Shown here piece after piece: positions 1-5,168 of a stretch of 6,796 nt of DNA. Below the pieces are notes generated by a model. The model was not told the DNA's origin, searched no databases, and worked only from the letters and a program-made list of their open reading frames with translations. The DNA is from Phycisphaeraceae bacterium (lineage in GTDB: Bacteria > Planctomycetota > Phycisphaerae > Phycisphaerales > Phycisphaeraceae): positions 1-6,796 of the forward strand of contig PUMS01000134.1 in the NCBI GenBank assembly GCA_003551485.1, read 5' to 3'. Both the position numbers and the translations under genes were made by a program. Positions within the stretch are counted from its first letter, which is position 1. Each line of letters opens with the position of its first letter.

Positions 1-30
1 CCTCATCCCCGGCCCCTCTCCCACAGGGAG
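1..30. repeat. Partial copy of the CCCTCTCCC/GGGAG palindromic repeat
   Basis: The first 30 bases contain CCCCTCTCCC, a short ACA spacer, then GGGAG. This is the same core as the hairpins at about 251-284 and 1067-1087. The 5' part is cut by the window edge, so its extent is unknown. The sequence after base 30 does not match the other two copies. Similar pyrimidine/purine palindromes are dispersed between genes in several GC-rich phyla; assigning this one to the same family rests on the core only. Confidence 0.5.
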
Positions 31-96
31 TCGCTCATGTCCTGCTGGACACCGACGGCCATGAGAATCGTGCTGCCGCGCGGTGGCCAGCCGGTT

Positions 97-165
97 GGTT
101 GTGGTGCAGGCTTCCTGCCTGCACCGACAATACGACGGAGCAGGCTGGAAGCCTGCACCACAACC
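97..165. repeat. Inverted repeat with 26-base arms (REP-like)
   Basis: The left arm (97-122) and right arm (140-165) are reverse complements at 25 of 26 positions, separated by a 17-base loop. The arm core reads GTGGTGCAGGCTTCC, and its complement lies in the right arm. Just outside, CCGG occurs on both sides, but the left side carries an extra GGTT, so pairing would continue after a small bulge. The arms themselves contain GCAGG/CCTGC sub-palindromes. From memory, GCAGGCTTCCAGCCTGC-like palindromes are common intergenic repeats in planctomycete-type genomes. No gene borders it closely, so it is better read as a dispersed repeat than as a terminator. Confidence 0.8.
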
Positions 166-187
166 GGCCGCCAGTCCGCCCCGGCGA

Positions 188-288
188 TTTTCAGGGCAGT
201 GTCCCATGCCGCCGGCGCCACACCCACGAGGATGAGAAGCGCGGACGCCTCTTACTCCCCTCTCCGACCGGGAGAGGGAGTAAGAACC
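188..288 (+). repeat. Palindromic intergenic repeat, copy A
   Basis: This stretch matches copy B (999-1106) in the same orientation. Bases 188-208 match 999-1019 at 17 of 21 positions, and all four differences are transitions. Bases 215-250 match 1025-1060 at 31 of 36. Both copies share the exact core CACCCACGAGGATGA. The 3' half folds as an imperfect hairpin: CTTACTCCC...CTCTCC opposite GGGAGAGGGAGTAAG, around 251-284. It carries no coding capacity, and no transposase is visible, so it would be a non-autonomous element or a REP/BIME-like unit. Copies A and B bracket kdsC as direct repeats. Confidence 0.75.
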
Positions 289-290
289 GC

Positions 291-314
291 CCCGCGGGGC
301 GTGTCATGCACCCG
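291..314 (+). repeat. 24-base motif shared with 2734-2757 (copy 1)
   Basis: The motif begins CCCGCGG and ends TGTCATGCACCCG. It recurs at 2734-2757 in the same orientation with 21 of 24 bases identical. It overlaps a 14-base perfect palindrome (CGCCCCGCGGGGCG, 288-301). Both copies lie just downstream of a larger palindromic element in an intergenic region, so it may be a piece of a composite repeat. Function unknown. Confidence 0.5.
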
Positions 315-484
315 CGGCAAGATAAAGCGGGGCGGGCAGGTTGCGTGCCGCGGCGGTGCCTGCTCCAATCTGTACCGGTCCTGCGGCAGGCTGGGCGCCT
401 GTGGGCGCTGCCGTTGCAGGCGAGGCAGTTTGTCAGGCGGGGGGGCTCTTTCGGGGGGCTTCCGGGGCGCAACTTCCGGGGGGC

Positions 485-488
485 GGAG
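485..488 (+). promoter_or_regulatory. Ribosome binding site of kdsC (decides the start)
   Basis: GGAG lies nine bases upstream of the ATG at 498. The open frame extends upstream to an ATG at 99, but that extension translates repeat DNA. This site and the onset of family homology right after 498 fix the start. Confidence 0.7.
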
Positions 489-497
489 TTTGGATTC

Positions 498-1010
498 ATG
501 GTTGACTTCACACAGGTGCGCTTCATGGTCATGGATGTTGATGGGGTGCTCACCGATGGCTCGATCATCATCGATGACCACGGCATCGAGGCCAAGCGGT
601 TTCACGTGCGCGACGGGTTTGCCATCAGGCAGGCCCAGCAGGTGGGCCTGAAGGTCGGCGTGCTCACCGGCCGCAACACGCGGGCGGTGAACCTGCGCAT
701 GGCGGAGTTGGGGATCGAGTACGTGTTGCAGGGCGTGAGCGACAAGGCCGCGGGCCTGGAGCAGCTCTGCCGGCAGGCGGTCGTGGAGCCGGCGCAGACG
801 GCCTTCCTTGGCGATGACCTGGTGGATTTGCCCGCGATGCGCCGCTGCGGGTTTCCCATCGCGGTGGCCGATGCGGTGGATGAGGTGCGCCAGGTGGCGT
901 GCTTCGTCACCGCCGCGCGCGGCGGGCGCGGTGCGGTGCGCGAGGCCATCGAGCACGTGCTCGGGGCAAAGGGGCTTTGGCGACAGATCGTTGACCGGTT
1001 TTCAAGATAG
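498..1010 (+). CDS. kdsC: 3-deoxy-D-manno-octulosonate 8-phosphate phosphatase (KdsC-like HAD phosphatase)
   Basis: Predicted to hydrolyse KDO-8-phosphate to KDO and phosphate in the cytoplasm, the step before CMP-KDO formation in lipopolysaccharide inner-core synthesis. The 170-residue product is normal for this short, capless HAD subfamily (C0 type, usually a tetramer). HAD motif I is DVDGVLTDG, with nucleophile D13 and acid/base D15. It is followed by the family block IEAKRFHVRDG (residues 30-40). Motif II is LTGR (56-59), motif III is K83 in SDKA, and motif IV is GDD with Mg-binding D106/D107 and D110. The C-terminal GGRGAVRE (142-149) is also typical. The start at 498 is chosen from the GGAG nine bases upstream; earlier in-frame starts would add translated repeat DNA. 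The last four codons and the stop lie inside repeat copy B. No other KDO or lipopolysaccharide gene is adjacent. A sialic-acid-type 9-phosphate phosphatase of the same fold is a less likely alternative. Confidence 0.9.
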   Translation: MVDFTQVRFMVMDVDGVLTDGSIIIDDHGIEAKRFHVRDGFAIRQAQQVGLKVGVLTGRNTRAVNLRMAELGIEYVLQGVSDKAAGLEQLCRQAVVEPAQTAFLGDDLVDLPAMRRCGFPIAVADAVDEVRQVACFVTAARGGRGAVREAIEHVLGAKGLWRQIVDRFSR

Positions 1011-1106
1011 TGTCTCATGAGACTGCGCCGCACCCACGAGGATGAAAATCGCGGGCGGCTCTTTCCCCCTCTCCCGGAGGGAGAGGGAGTTAGATTTTCA
1101 CGATAG
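999..1106 (+). repeat. Palindromic intergenic repeat, copy B, covering the kdsC stop
   Basis: Homologous to copy A (188-288) from TTTTCA onward. It starts inside kdsC, so the final TTTTCAAGATAG (Phe-Ser-Arg-stop) belongs to the repeat. A near-identical 12-mer, TTTTCACGATAG (1095-1106, 11 of 12), closes the unit and gives it terminal direct repeats. Directly after the stop is a perfect 12-base palindrome, GTCTCATGAGAC (1012-1023), which is less symmetrical in copy A. The hairpin at 1067-1087 is the palindromic core. No coding capacity is visible. Confidence 0.7.
1067..1087 (+). terminator. Perfect 9-bp hairpin downstream of kdsC (possible terminator)
   Basis: CCCTCTCCC pairs perfectly with GGGAGAGGG around a GGA loop, 56 bases after the kdsC stop. 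A short T run (TTTT, 1095-1098) follows seven bases after the stem, too far and too short for a classic intrinsic terminator. It is the core of a repeat, so terminator activity is only possible. It might equally act as a transcript-stabilising 3' hairpin. Confidence 0.4.
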
Positions 1107-1131
1107 GGCCGCCGATGGGCGGTGCATGAAC

Positions 1132-1138
1132 AGGAGGT
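1132..1138 (+). promoter_or_regulatory. Very strong ribosome binding site of the GH1 gene
   Basis: AGGAGGT, a near-perfect complement of the 16S rRNA 3' end, ends nine bases before the ATG at 1148. It is the strongest such site in the window and suggests high translation of the glycosidase. It also rules out the short out-of-frame reading that begins at 1042. Confidence 0.85.
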
Positions 1139-1147
1139 GGTTTCACC

Positions 1148-2515
1148 ATGCCGTTTCCAGCCGATTTCACCTGGGGCGCTGCCGCGGCGTCGTATCAGAT
1201 CGAGGGCGGCCACGATGCCGATGGCAAGGGCCCGAGCGTGTGGGACATGATGTGCCGCTGGGAGGGCCGCATCCACGAAGGCCACAGCGGCGATGTCGCC
1301 TGCGACCACTACCACCGCTATCGCGAGGATGTGGCGCTGATGAAGCAGATCGGGCTGACGGCCTACCGGCTGTCGCTGAGCTGGCCGCGCATCCTGCCCG
1401 AGGGCGTGGGCACGGTCAACGAGCCGGGCCTGGCGTTTTACGACCGGCTGGTGGATGAACTGCTGGGCGCGGGCATCGAGCCGTGGGTGACGCTGTTTCA
1501 CTGGGACTTTCCACTGGCGCTTTTCCGCCGCGGCGGATGGCTCAACCGCGACAGTGCCGAGTGGTTCGGTGAGTACGCGGCCATCGTGGCCGCGCGGCTG
1601 GGCGACCGCGTCCGCTGCTGGATGACGCACAACGAGCCGCAGTGCTTCATCGGGCTGGGCCATGGCAGCGGGGTGCATGCGCCGGGGCTGAAGCTGCCGT
1701 TTTCCGAGCAGTTGCTGGCCGGCCATCACGCGATGATGGCCCACGGCCGGGCCGTGCAGGCCTTGCGCCAGGGGGCGAAGCGCCCGCCGCGCATCGGCTG
1801 GGCCCCCGTGGGCGTGATCAAGTACCCCGCGGGCAACGATGAGGCCCACCTCGAGGCCGCGCGGCGGGCGACGTATGCCTGCACCGAGCGGCACCTGTGG
1901 AACCTGACCTGGTTCAGCGACGCCGTGCTCAAGGGCGAATACCCCGCCGATGCGCTCGAGGCATGGGGCGATGAGGCGCCCGCAGCGCGCAACGGCGACA
2001 TGGCGCTGATGCATCAGCCACTGGACTTCTTCGGGGTCAACATCTACAACGCCCTGCCCGTGAAGGCTGCGGACAACGCCGCGGGTTATGAGGAGGTCAA
2101 GCGTTACGAGGGCTTTCCCATCACGCTCTTCGGCTGGCCGATCGAGCCCGACAGCCTCTATTGGGGCCCGCGCTTCATCCACGAGCGTTACGGCCTGCCG
2201 GTGGTGGTGACCGAGAACGGCCTTTCCAACCCGGACGTGATCGACCTCGACGGCCGCGTTCGCGACCCGCAGCGCATCGACTTCACCCGCCGCTACCTGC
2301 TGCGCCTCGAGGATGCGATCGGCGATGGCATCCCCGTCGAGGGCTACTTCCACTGGTCCGTGATGGACAACTTCGAGTGGGCCGAGGGCTACAAGCACCG
2401 CTTCGGGTTGATCTACGTCGACTACCGCACCCGTCAGCGCGTGCTCAAGGATTCGGCCCACTGGTATGCGAAGGTGATCGCCGGCAATGGCAAGGCGCTG
2501 CACGAGGCGGTGTAG
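1148..2515 (+). CDS. Family GH1 beta-glycosidase (beta-glucosidase-like)
   Basis: Retaining exo-acting glycosidase that removes beta-linked glucose, galactose or fucose from the non-reducing end of oligosaccharides or aryl glycosides. At 455 residues it is a complete single (beta/alpha)8 barrel of normal GH1 length. It begins with FTWGAAAASYQIEGG (residues 7-21), the GH1 N-terminal signature. The acid/base is E163 in THNEP and the nucleophile is E356 in VTENG. Glycone-site residues are visible: Q17, H118 in LFHWD, N162, Y300 in NIY, W403 in HWS, and E410-W411 in NFEW. The family-typical NFEWAEGY (408-415) and FGLIYVDY (419-426) follow. One oddity is His where TFNEP or TLNEP is usual, just before the acid/base. 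There is no signal peptide, so it should be cytoplasmic and act on imported sugars. The start is fixed by a strong Shine-Dalgarno. The exact sugar specificity cannot be read from sequence alone. Confidence 0.95.
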   Translation: MPFPADFTWGAAAASYQIEGGHDADGKGPSVWDMMCRWEGRIHEGHSGDVACDHYHRYREDVALMKQIGLTAYRLSLSWPRILPEGVGTVNEPGLAFYDRLVDELLGAGIEPWVTLFHWDFPLALFRRGGWLNRDSAEWFGEYAAIVAARLGDRVRCWMTHNEPQCFIGLGHGSGVHAPGLKLPFSEQLLAGHHAMMAHGRAVQALRQGAKRPPRIGWAPVGVIKYPAGNDEAHLEAARRATYACTERHLWNLTWFSDAVLKGEYPADALEAWGDEAPAARNGDMALMHQPLDFFGVNIYNALPVKAADNAAGYEEVKRYEGFPITLFGWPIEPDSLYWGPRFIHERYGLPVVVTENGLSNPDVIDLDGRVRDPQRIDFTRRYLLRLEDAIGDGIPVEGYFHWSVMDNFEWAEGYKHRFGLIYVDYRTRQRVLKDSAHWYAKVIAGNGKALHEAV

Positions 2516-2626
2516 GGGCGTGGCGCACAGGACCTTGCTCAGCCGCTGCGGCATCACCGCCGCGCCAATGCCGGGACGGGCCGGGTGTATGGCATATTTC
2601 GCGGAGTTTCGAACCCGAACCAAAGG

Positions 2627-2725
2627 GGGTGGCATGGTCAGCGGCCGTCCCCGGCCGATGGCCATGGCGCTGCGTGGCCCGCTCATGGTCATCTGGCTGA
2701 AGACAGCCCGCTGACCATGCCACCC
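2627..2725. repeat. 99-base near-palindrome (long inverted repeat)
   Basis: The outer 18 bases (2627-2644, GGGTGGCATGGTCAGCGG) are a perfect reverse complement of 2708-2725. Pairing continues inward to 2666 and 2684. In all, 35 of 40 aligned positions match, with two single-base gaps and a 17-base loop (2667-2683). All five mismatches are transitions. No long open frame with sensible content lies inside and no transposase is nearby. It could be a miniature inverted-repeat element, a REP/BIME-like unit, or a large RNA hairpin. It begins 111 bases after the GH1 stop, far for a simple terminator. Confidence 0.8.
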
Positions 2726-2733
2726 ATGGCGTC

Positions 2734-2757
2734 CCCGCGGTGAATGTCATGCACCCG
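2734..2757 (+). repeat. 24-base motif shared with 291-314 (copy 2)
   Basis: CCCGCGGTGAATGTCATG followed by CACCCG matches 21 of 24 bases of the copy at 291-314, in the same orientation. It sits nine bases after the long near-palindrome, as the first copy sits just after repeat copy A. Function unknown. Confidence 0.5.
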
Positions 2758-2846
2758 GGCGGGCCGGCCGCGCTGGGGTAGGTTTGCCCCCGACGGCGGC
2801 GGGGGCTAAGTTGGCGGTGCTGAGTGTTGACTGCCCCACACGTGCT

Positions 2847-2864
2847 CGCGGCCGGCCGGCCGCG
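2847..2864. promoter_or_regulatory. 18-base perfect palindrome upstream of the GH50-like gene (possible operator)
   Basis: CGCGGCCGGCCGGCCGCG is fully self-complementary. It ends 26 bases before the ATG at 2891, a usual place for a repressor site or a hairpin in a leader. A related GGCCGGCC block occurs upstream around 2760-2775. In DNA this GC-rich such palindromes arise easily by chance, so an operator role is only a suggestion. Confidence 0.3.
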
Positions 2865-2890
2865 GGTATTTCCACCTCGATGGAGTTGCC

Positions 2891-4957
2891 ATGTCAAGCC
2901 AGGTGCAGGCGAAGCTTTCGAATCTTTCCGATCCGGCCCGTTACGGGGTCACCGCGCGCTATGAGGGGTTTCAGGCGGGCGGTGGGGGGCTGGTCGAGCG
3001 TGAGCAGGTGGTCTGCCGGGGCGCAGCGTGCGAGGCCGATGGGGATACGCTGGTGGTGCGCTTCGATCAGAGCGATGGCCGGGTCGAGGCCGAACTCGGT
3101 GTGCTCGAGTTGCCGGGCAACTGGCGCCAGTTCGGCACGTTGCGCGCCGTGGTCGAGGCGCTCGATGGGCCGCTGACGCTGGAACTGATCGTCATCGGCG
3201 CACGCAACCGGTTGCCGGTGCGGGCCGAGCTCGAGGCCGGGCGCGAGCAGGTGGTCGAGCTGGACCTGCGCGACCTGCCGCTGACCGCGGGCATCCGCGC
3301 CGCCTACGAGCCATCGGCGGTGCGGCTGGTGGGCCTGTGGGGCGGCGATGAGAAGCTGACCGACTTCGAGCGACAGCGCCGCGGCGGGAGCCGGGGGCGG
3401 GGCACGGAGGATTTCCTCGAGCCCGTGCAGGACCCGCCGCAGGGCCCGCGGCGGGTGATGGTGCGCTCGCTTTCGCTGCTGCCGCTGCAAGGGGGCGAGC
3501 GGCTTTACTGCGTGGACCGCTTCGGTCAGCGCGCCGGCACCACCTGGCCGGGCAAGATCAGCGATGAGGCCGAGCTGACCGCCTTGCGCGACAGCGAGTC
3601 ATCGCGGCTGGAGGCGATGGCCGATGTGCCCGATCGCGATGCGTTCGGCGGCTGGACCGGCGGGCCGAAGTTCGAGGCCGGCGGGTACTTCCGCGTCGAG
3701 CAGTCCGGGGGCGTGTGGTGGCTGATCGATCCGCTGGGCCATCCGTTCTACTCGATCGGCACCACGGGCGTGCGGACGCTGGACAACACGATCCCCGACG
3801 GCCGCGAGGAGCTTTTCGAGCAGCTTCCGCCGCGCGAGGGGCCCATGGCCGAGGTCTGGCTACCCAAGGAATGGCGCGGCGGGGGTGTGAGCTTCTACCG
3901 GTGGAACATCCTGCGAAAGTACGGCTCGAAAGAGGCCTGGCGCGACCGGGTGTGCCGGCGGTTTCGCAAGTGGGGGTTCAACACCATCGCCAACTGGTCC
4001 GAGGATGTGATGCTGGACCAGCAGCAGGTGCCGCACGTGCGGACCACGGCTTCGCGCGACGAGCGTTTCCCGCTGATCTCGAAGGCCTTCGCGGACGTGT
4101 TCGACCCGCGCTGGATGGAGTTGCTCGATGTCAAGTTCGCCGAGGAGGTCGCCCCGGAGAAGGACAACCCGTGGGTGCTCGGCATCTTCGTGGACAACGA
4201 AGCCCCGTGGCGCAACCCGCGGCTGCTCCAGGCCGAGCGCGACATGGCCGTTCGCGACCGGTGGATGCGCTACGTGCGCGAGCAGACCGGGGATGATCTC
4301 GACGCCGCATCGCGCGCTCTTGGCCGGCGCCTCGACGACTGGGCGCTGGTGGCGGGCATGTCGGTCGAGGATGTGCCCGCCGAGGGCCCGGGCCGGGAGC
4401 TGATGGCGGGCTTTGAGGCGCTGTATGCCGACACGATGTTCGGCGGCATCCGGAAGATGCTCCAGCGCCACGCGCCCAATCACCTGTATCTGGGCTGCCG
4501 GTTCGTGCGGGTGGCGCCGGCGCCGGCGATCGTGGCCGCGTGTGGCCGACATGCCGATGTCATCAGCGTCAACTGCTACGACCTGTACCCGCGTCCGGAG
4601 CAGTTCGGCCCGTGGCACCGCGACAGCGGCGGCCGGCCGCTGATGCTGGGCGAGCACCATTTCCCGCTGGCCAGCGAGCGTCAGCTTCGGCCGCTCTATG
4701 CCGCGTTCACCGCCGCGGAGCGCCGCCGCTTCTACGTCGAGTTCCTTCGCCGCTGGCTGGCCCAGCCCTACACGGTGGGCAGCCACTGGTTCCAGCACGC
4801 CGACCAGAGCGCCACGGGGCGCGCCCTGGACGGTGAGAACCAGCTCGTGGGCTTTGTCGACATCACCGACCAGCCGCACACGGAACTGGTCGAGGCGGCG
4901 ATGGAGGTGACGGCGAACATGTACCAGTGGCACCAGGCCGCGGGGGAGGCGCGGTAG
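2891..4957 (+). CDS. GH50/agarase-like glycoside hydrolase, no signal peptide
   Basis: Recognised as a member of the beta-agarase (GH50-like) superfamily, clan GH-A, 688 residues. Residues 1 to about 155 form a strand-rich N-terminal domain like the carbohydrate-binding domain of GH50 enzymes. A basic Gly/Arg/Pro-rich linker (about 160-190) follows. The block VDRFGQ...TWPGK (208-222) is characteristic. The TIM barrel runs from about 262 to 680 with WWLIDPLGHPFYSIG (276-290), FNTIANWSED (363-372), IFVDNEAPW (432-440), ISVNCYD (558-564), GEHHF (587-591) and VGSHWFQHADQ (629-639). E437 in VDNE is the likely acid/base and E588 in GEHHF the likely nucleophile. The N-terminus (MSSQVQAKLSNLS) is hydrophilic with no signal peptide, unlike secreted agarases, so I infer an intracellular enzyme acting on oligosaccharides. 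The start has GGAG five bases upstream. The real substrate may not be agar; related planctomycete proteins are often labelled agarase on similarity alone. Confidence 0.85.
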   Translation: MSSQVQAKLSNLSDPARYGVTARYEGFQAGGGGLVEREQVVCRGAACEADGDTLVVRFDQSDGRVEAELGVLELPGNWRQFGTLRAVVEALDGPLTLELIVIGARNRLPVRAELEAGREQVVELDLRDLPLTAGIRAAYEPSAVRLVGLWGGDEKLTDFERQRRGGSRGRGTEDFLEPVQDPPQGPRRVMVRSLSLLPLQGGERLYCVDRFGQRAGTTWPGKISDEAELTALRDSESSRLEAMADVPDRDAFGGWTGGPKFEAGGYFRVEQSGGVWWLIDPLGHPFYSIGTTGVRTLDNTIPDGREELFEQLPPREGPMAEVWLPKEWRGGGVSFYRWNILRKYGSKEAWRDRVCRRFRKWGFNTIANWSEDVMLDQQQVPHVRTTASRDERFPLISKAFADVFDPRWMELLDVKFAEEVAPEKDNPWVLGIFVDNEAPWRNPRLLQAERDMAVRDRWMRYVREQTGDDLDAASRALGRRLDDWALVAGMSVEDVPAEGPGRELMAGFEALYADTMFGGIRKMLQRHAPNHLYLGCRFVRVAPAPAIVAACGRHADVISVNCYDLYPRPEQFGPWHRDSGGRPLMLGEHHFPLASERQLRPLYAAFTAAERRRFYVEFLRRWLAQPYTVGSHWFQHADQSATGRALDGENQLVGFVDITDQPHTELVEAAMEVTANMYQWHQAAGEAR

Positions 4958-4972
4958 GGGGGCAGACAGCAA

Positions 4973-5006
4973 GCAGGATGGGAAGAGCGCGGTCTTCCCA
5001 GCCTGC
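4973..5006 (+). terminator. Hairpin after the GH50-like gene (candidate terminator)
   Basis: Arms 4973-4986 and 4993-5006 pair at 13 of 14 positions around a six-base loop, starting 15 bases after the stop. The position is right for a terminator, but the stem is followed by a G run, not by T residues. Termination would therefore have to be atypical, or the hairpin protects the 3' end. The right arm TCTTCCCAGCCTGC also resembles the CTTCCAGCCTGC core of the repeat at 97-165. Confidence 0.5.
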
Positions 5007-5115
5007 GGGGGGGGCGCAGCACTCGGCACACCTCGAAGCCGCAGTGCCGGCCGGTATCGGGCCGGGCGACCCGAGGCCGGGTCAGGCGTCGTAAACTGGG
5101 TGCAGCGCGGCGGTG

Positions 5116-5140
5116 GCTGCCGCGGCCAGGCTGCGGCAGC
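5116..5140 (+). promoter_or_regulatory. Small hairpin in the leader of the Mrr-like gene
   Basis: GCTGCCGC (5116-5123) and GCGGCAGC (5133-5140) pair perfectly around a nine-base loop, 28 bases before the ATG. GC-rich composition makes chance likely. A role in translation control is possible but unsupported. Confidence 0.25.
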
Positions 5141-5155
5141 GCTGCGGCACAACGT

Positions 5156-5159
5156 GAGG
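5156..5159 (+). promoter_or_regulatory. Ribosome binding site of the Mrr-like gene (decides the start)
   Basis: GAGG lies nine bases before the ATG at 5169. The zinc-ribbon cysteines begin at residue 7, so this start keeps the first domain whole. Confidence 0.65.
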
Positions 5160-5168
5160 TCTCGCTCC

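Larger units (their letters stand above)
1..497. other. Repeat-rich non-coding region upstream of kdsC
   Basis: I see no convincing gene here. Open frames exist on both strands, but their translations are low-complexity, rich in Arg, Pro, Gly and Cys, and run straight through inverted repeats, which is what GC-rich non-coding DNA gives. The identifiable contents are repeats, listed separately: a partial element at the window edge, an inverted repeat at 97-165, a palindromic element at 188-288 and a short motif at 291-314. From about 315 to 480 I recognise nothing beyond GC-rich sequence with G runs. No clear sigma70-type promoter is visible, although the kdsC promoter may lie here. Confidence 0.7.
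2516..2890. other. 375-base spacer with palindromes, no gene seen
   Basis: No credible coding sequence is visible. The spacer contains the 99-base near-palindrome, the second copy of a 24-base motif, and an 18-base perfect palindrome just before the next gene. TTGACT occurs at 2826-2831, but no matching -10 box follows at the right distance, so I do not call a promoter. The size of the gap suggests the next gene has its own promoter here. Confidence 0.6.
4958..5168. other. Spacer between GH50-like and Mrr-like genes
   Basis: No gene is visible. It holds a terminator-like hairpin just after the upstream stop and a second hairpin in front of the downstream gene. A reverse-strand open frame that crosses it from 5200 into the upstream gene is a GC-rich shadow. 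The promoter of the downstream gene is probably here, but I cannot identify its boxes. Confidence 0.5.

Noticed and set aside
99..497. N-terminal extension of kdsC by 133 residues
   Set aside because: The extension translates the inverted repeat and repeat copy A, is Arg/Gly/Cys-rich, and there is a good ribosome binding site and family homology starting at 498.
1..1106. CRISPR array formed by the repeated CCCTCTCCC units
   Set aside because: Only three widely and irregularly spaced copies, with a gene between two of them, and no regular spacers or cas genes.
2600..2622. tRNA-like GGGTTCGAAAC on the reverse strand
   Set aside because: The flanking bases do not make a proper T-stem, and no acceptor, D or anticodon arm can be drawn around it.
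602..2692. A 696-residue reverse-strand open frame opposite kdsC and the GH1 gene
   Set aside because: It lies opposite two clear enzymes, its translation is low-complexity with no recognisable motif, and it runs through the repeats. It is a by-product of strong GC bias at third codon positions.
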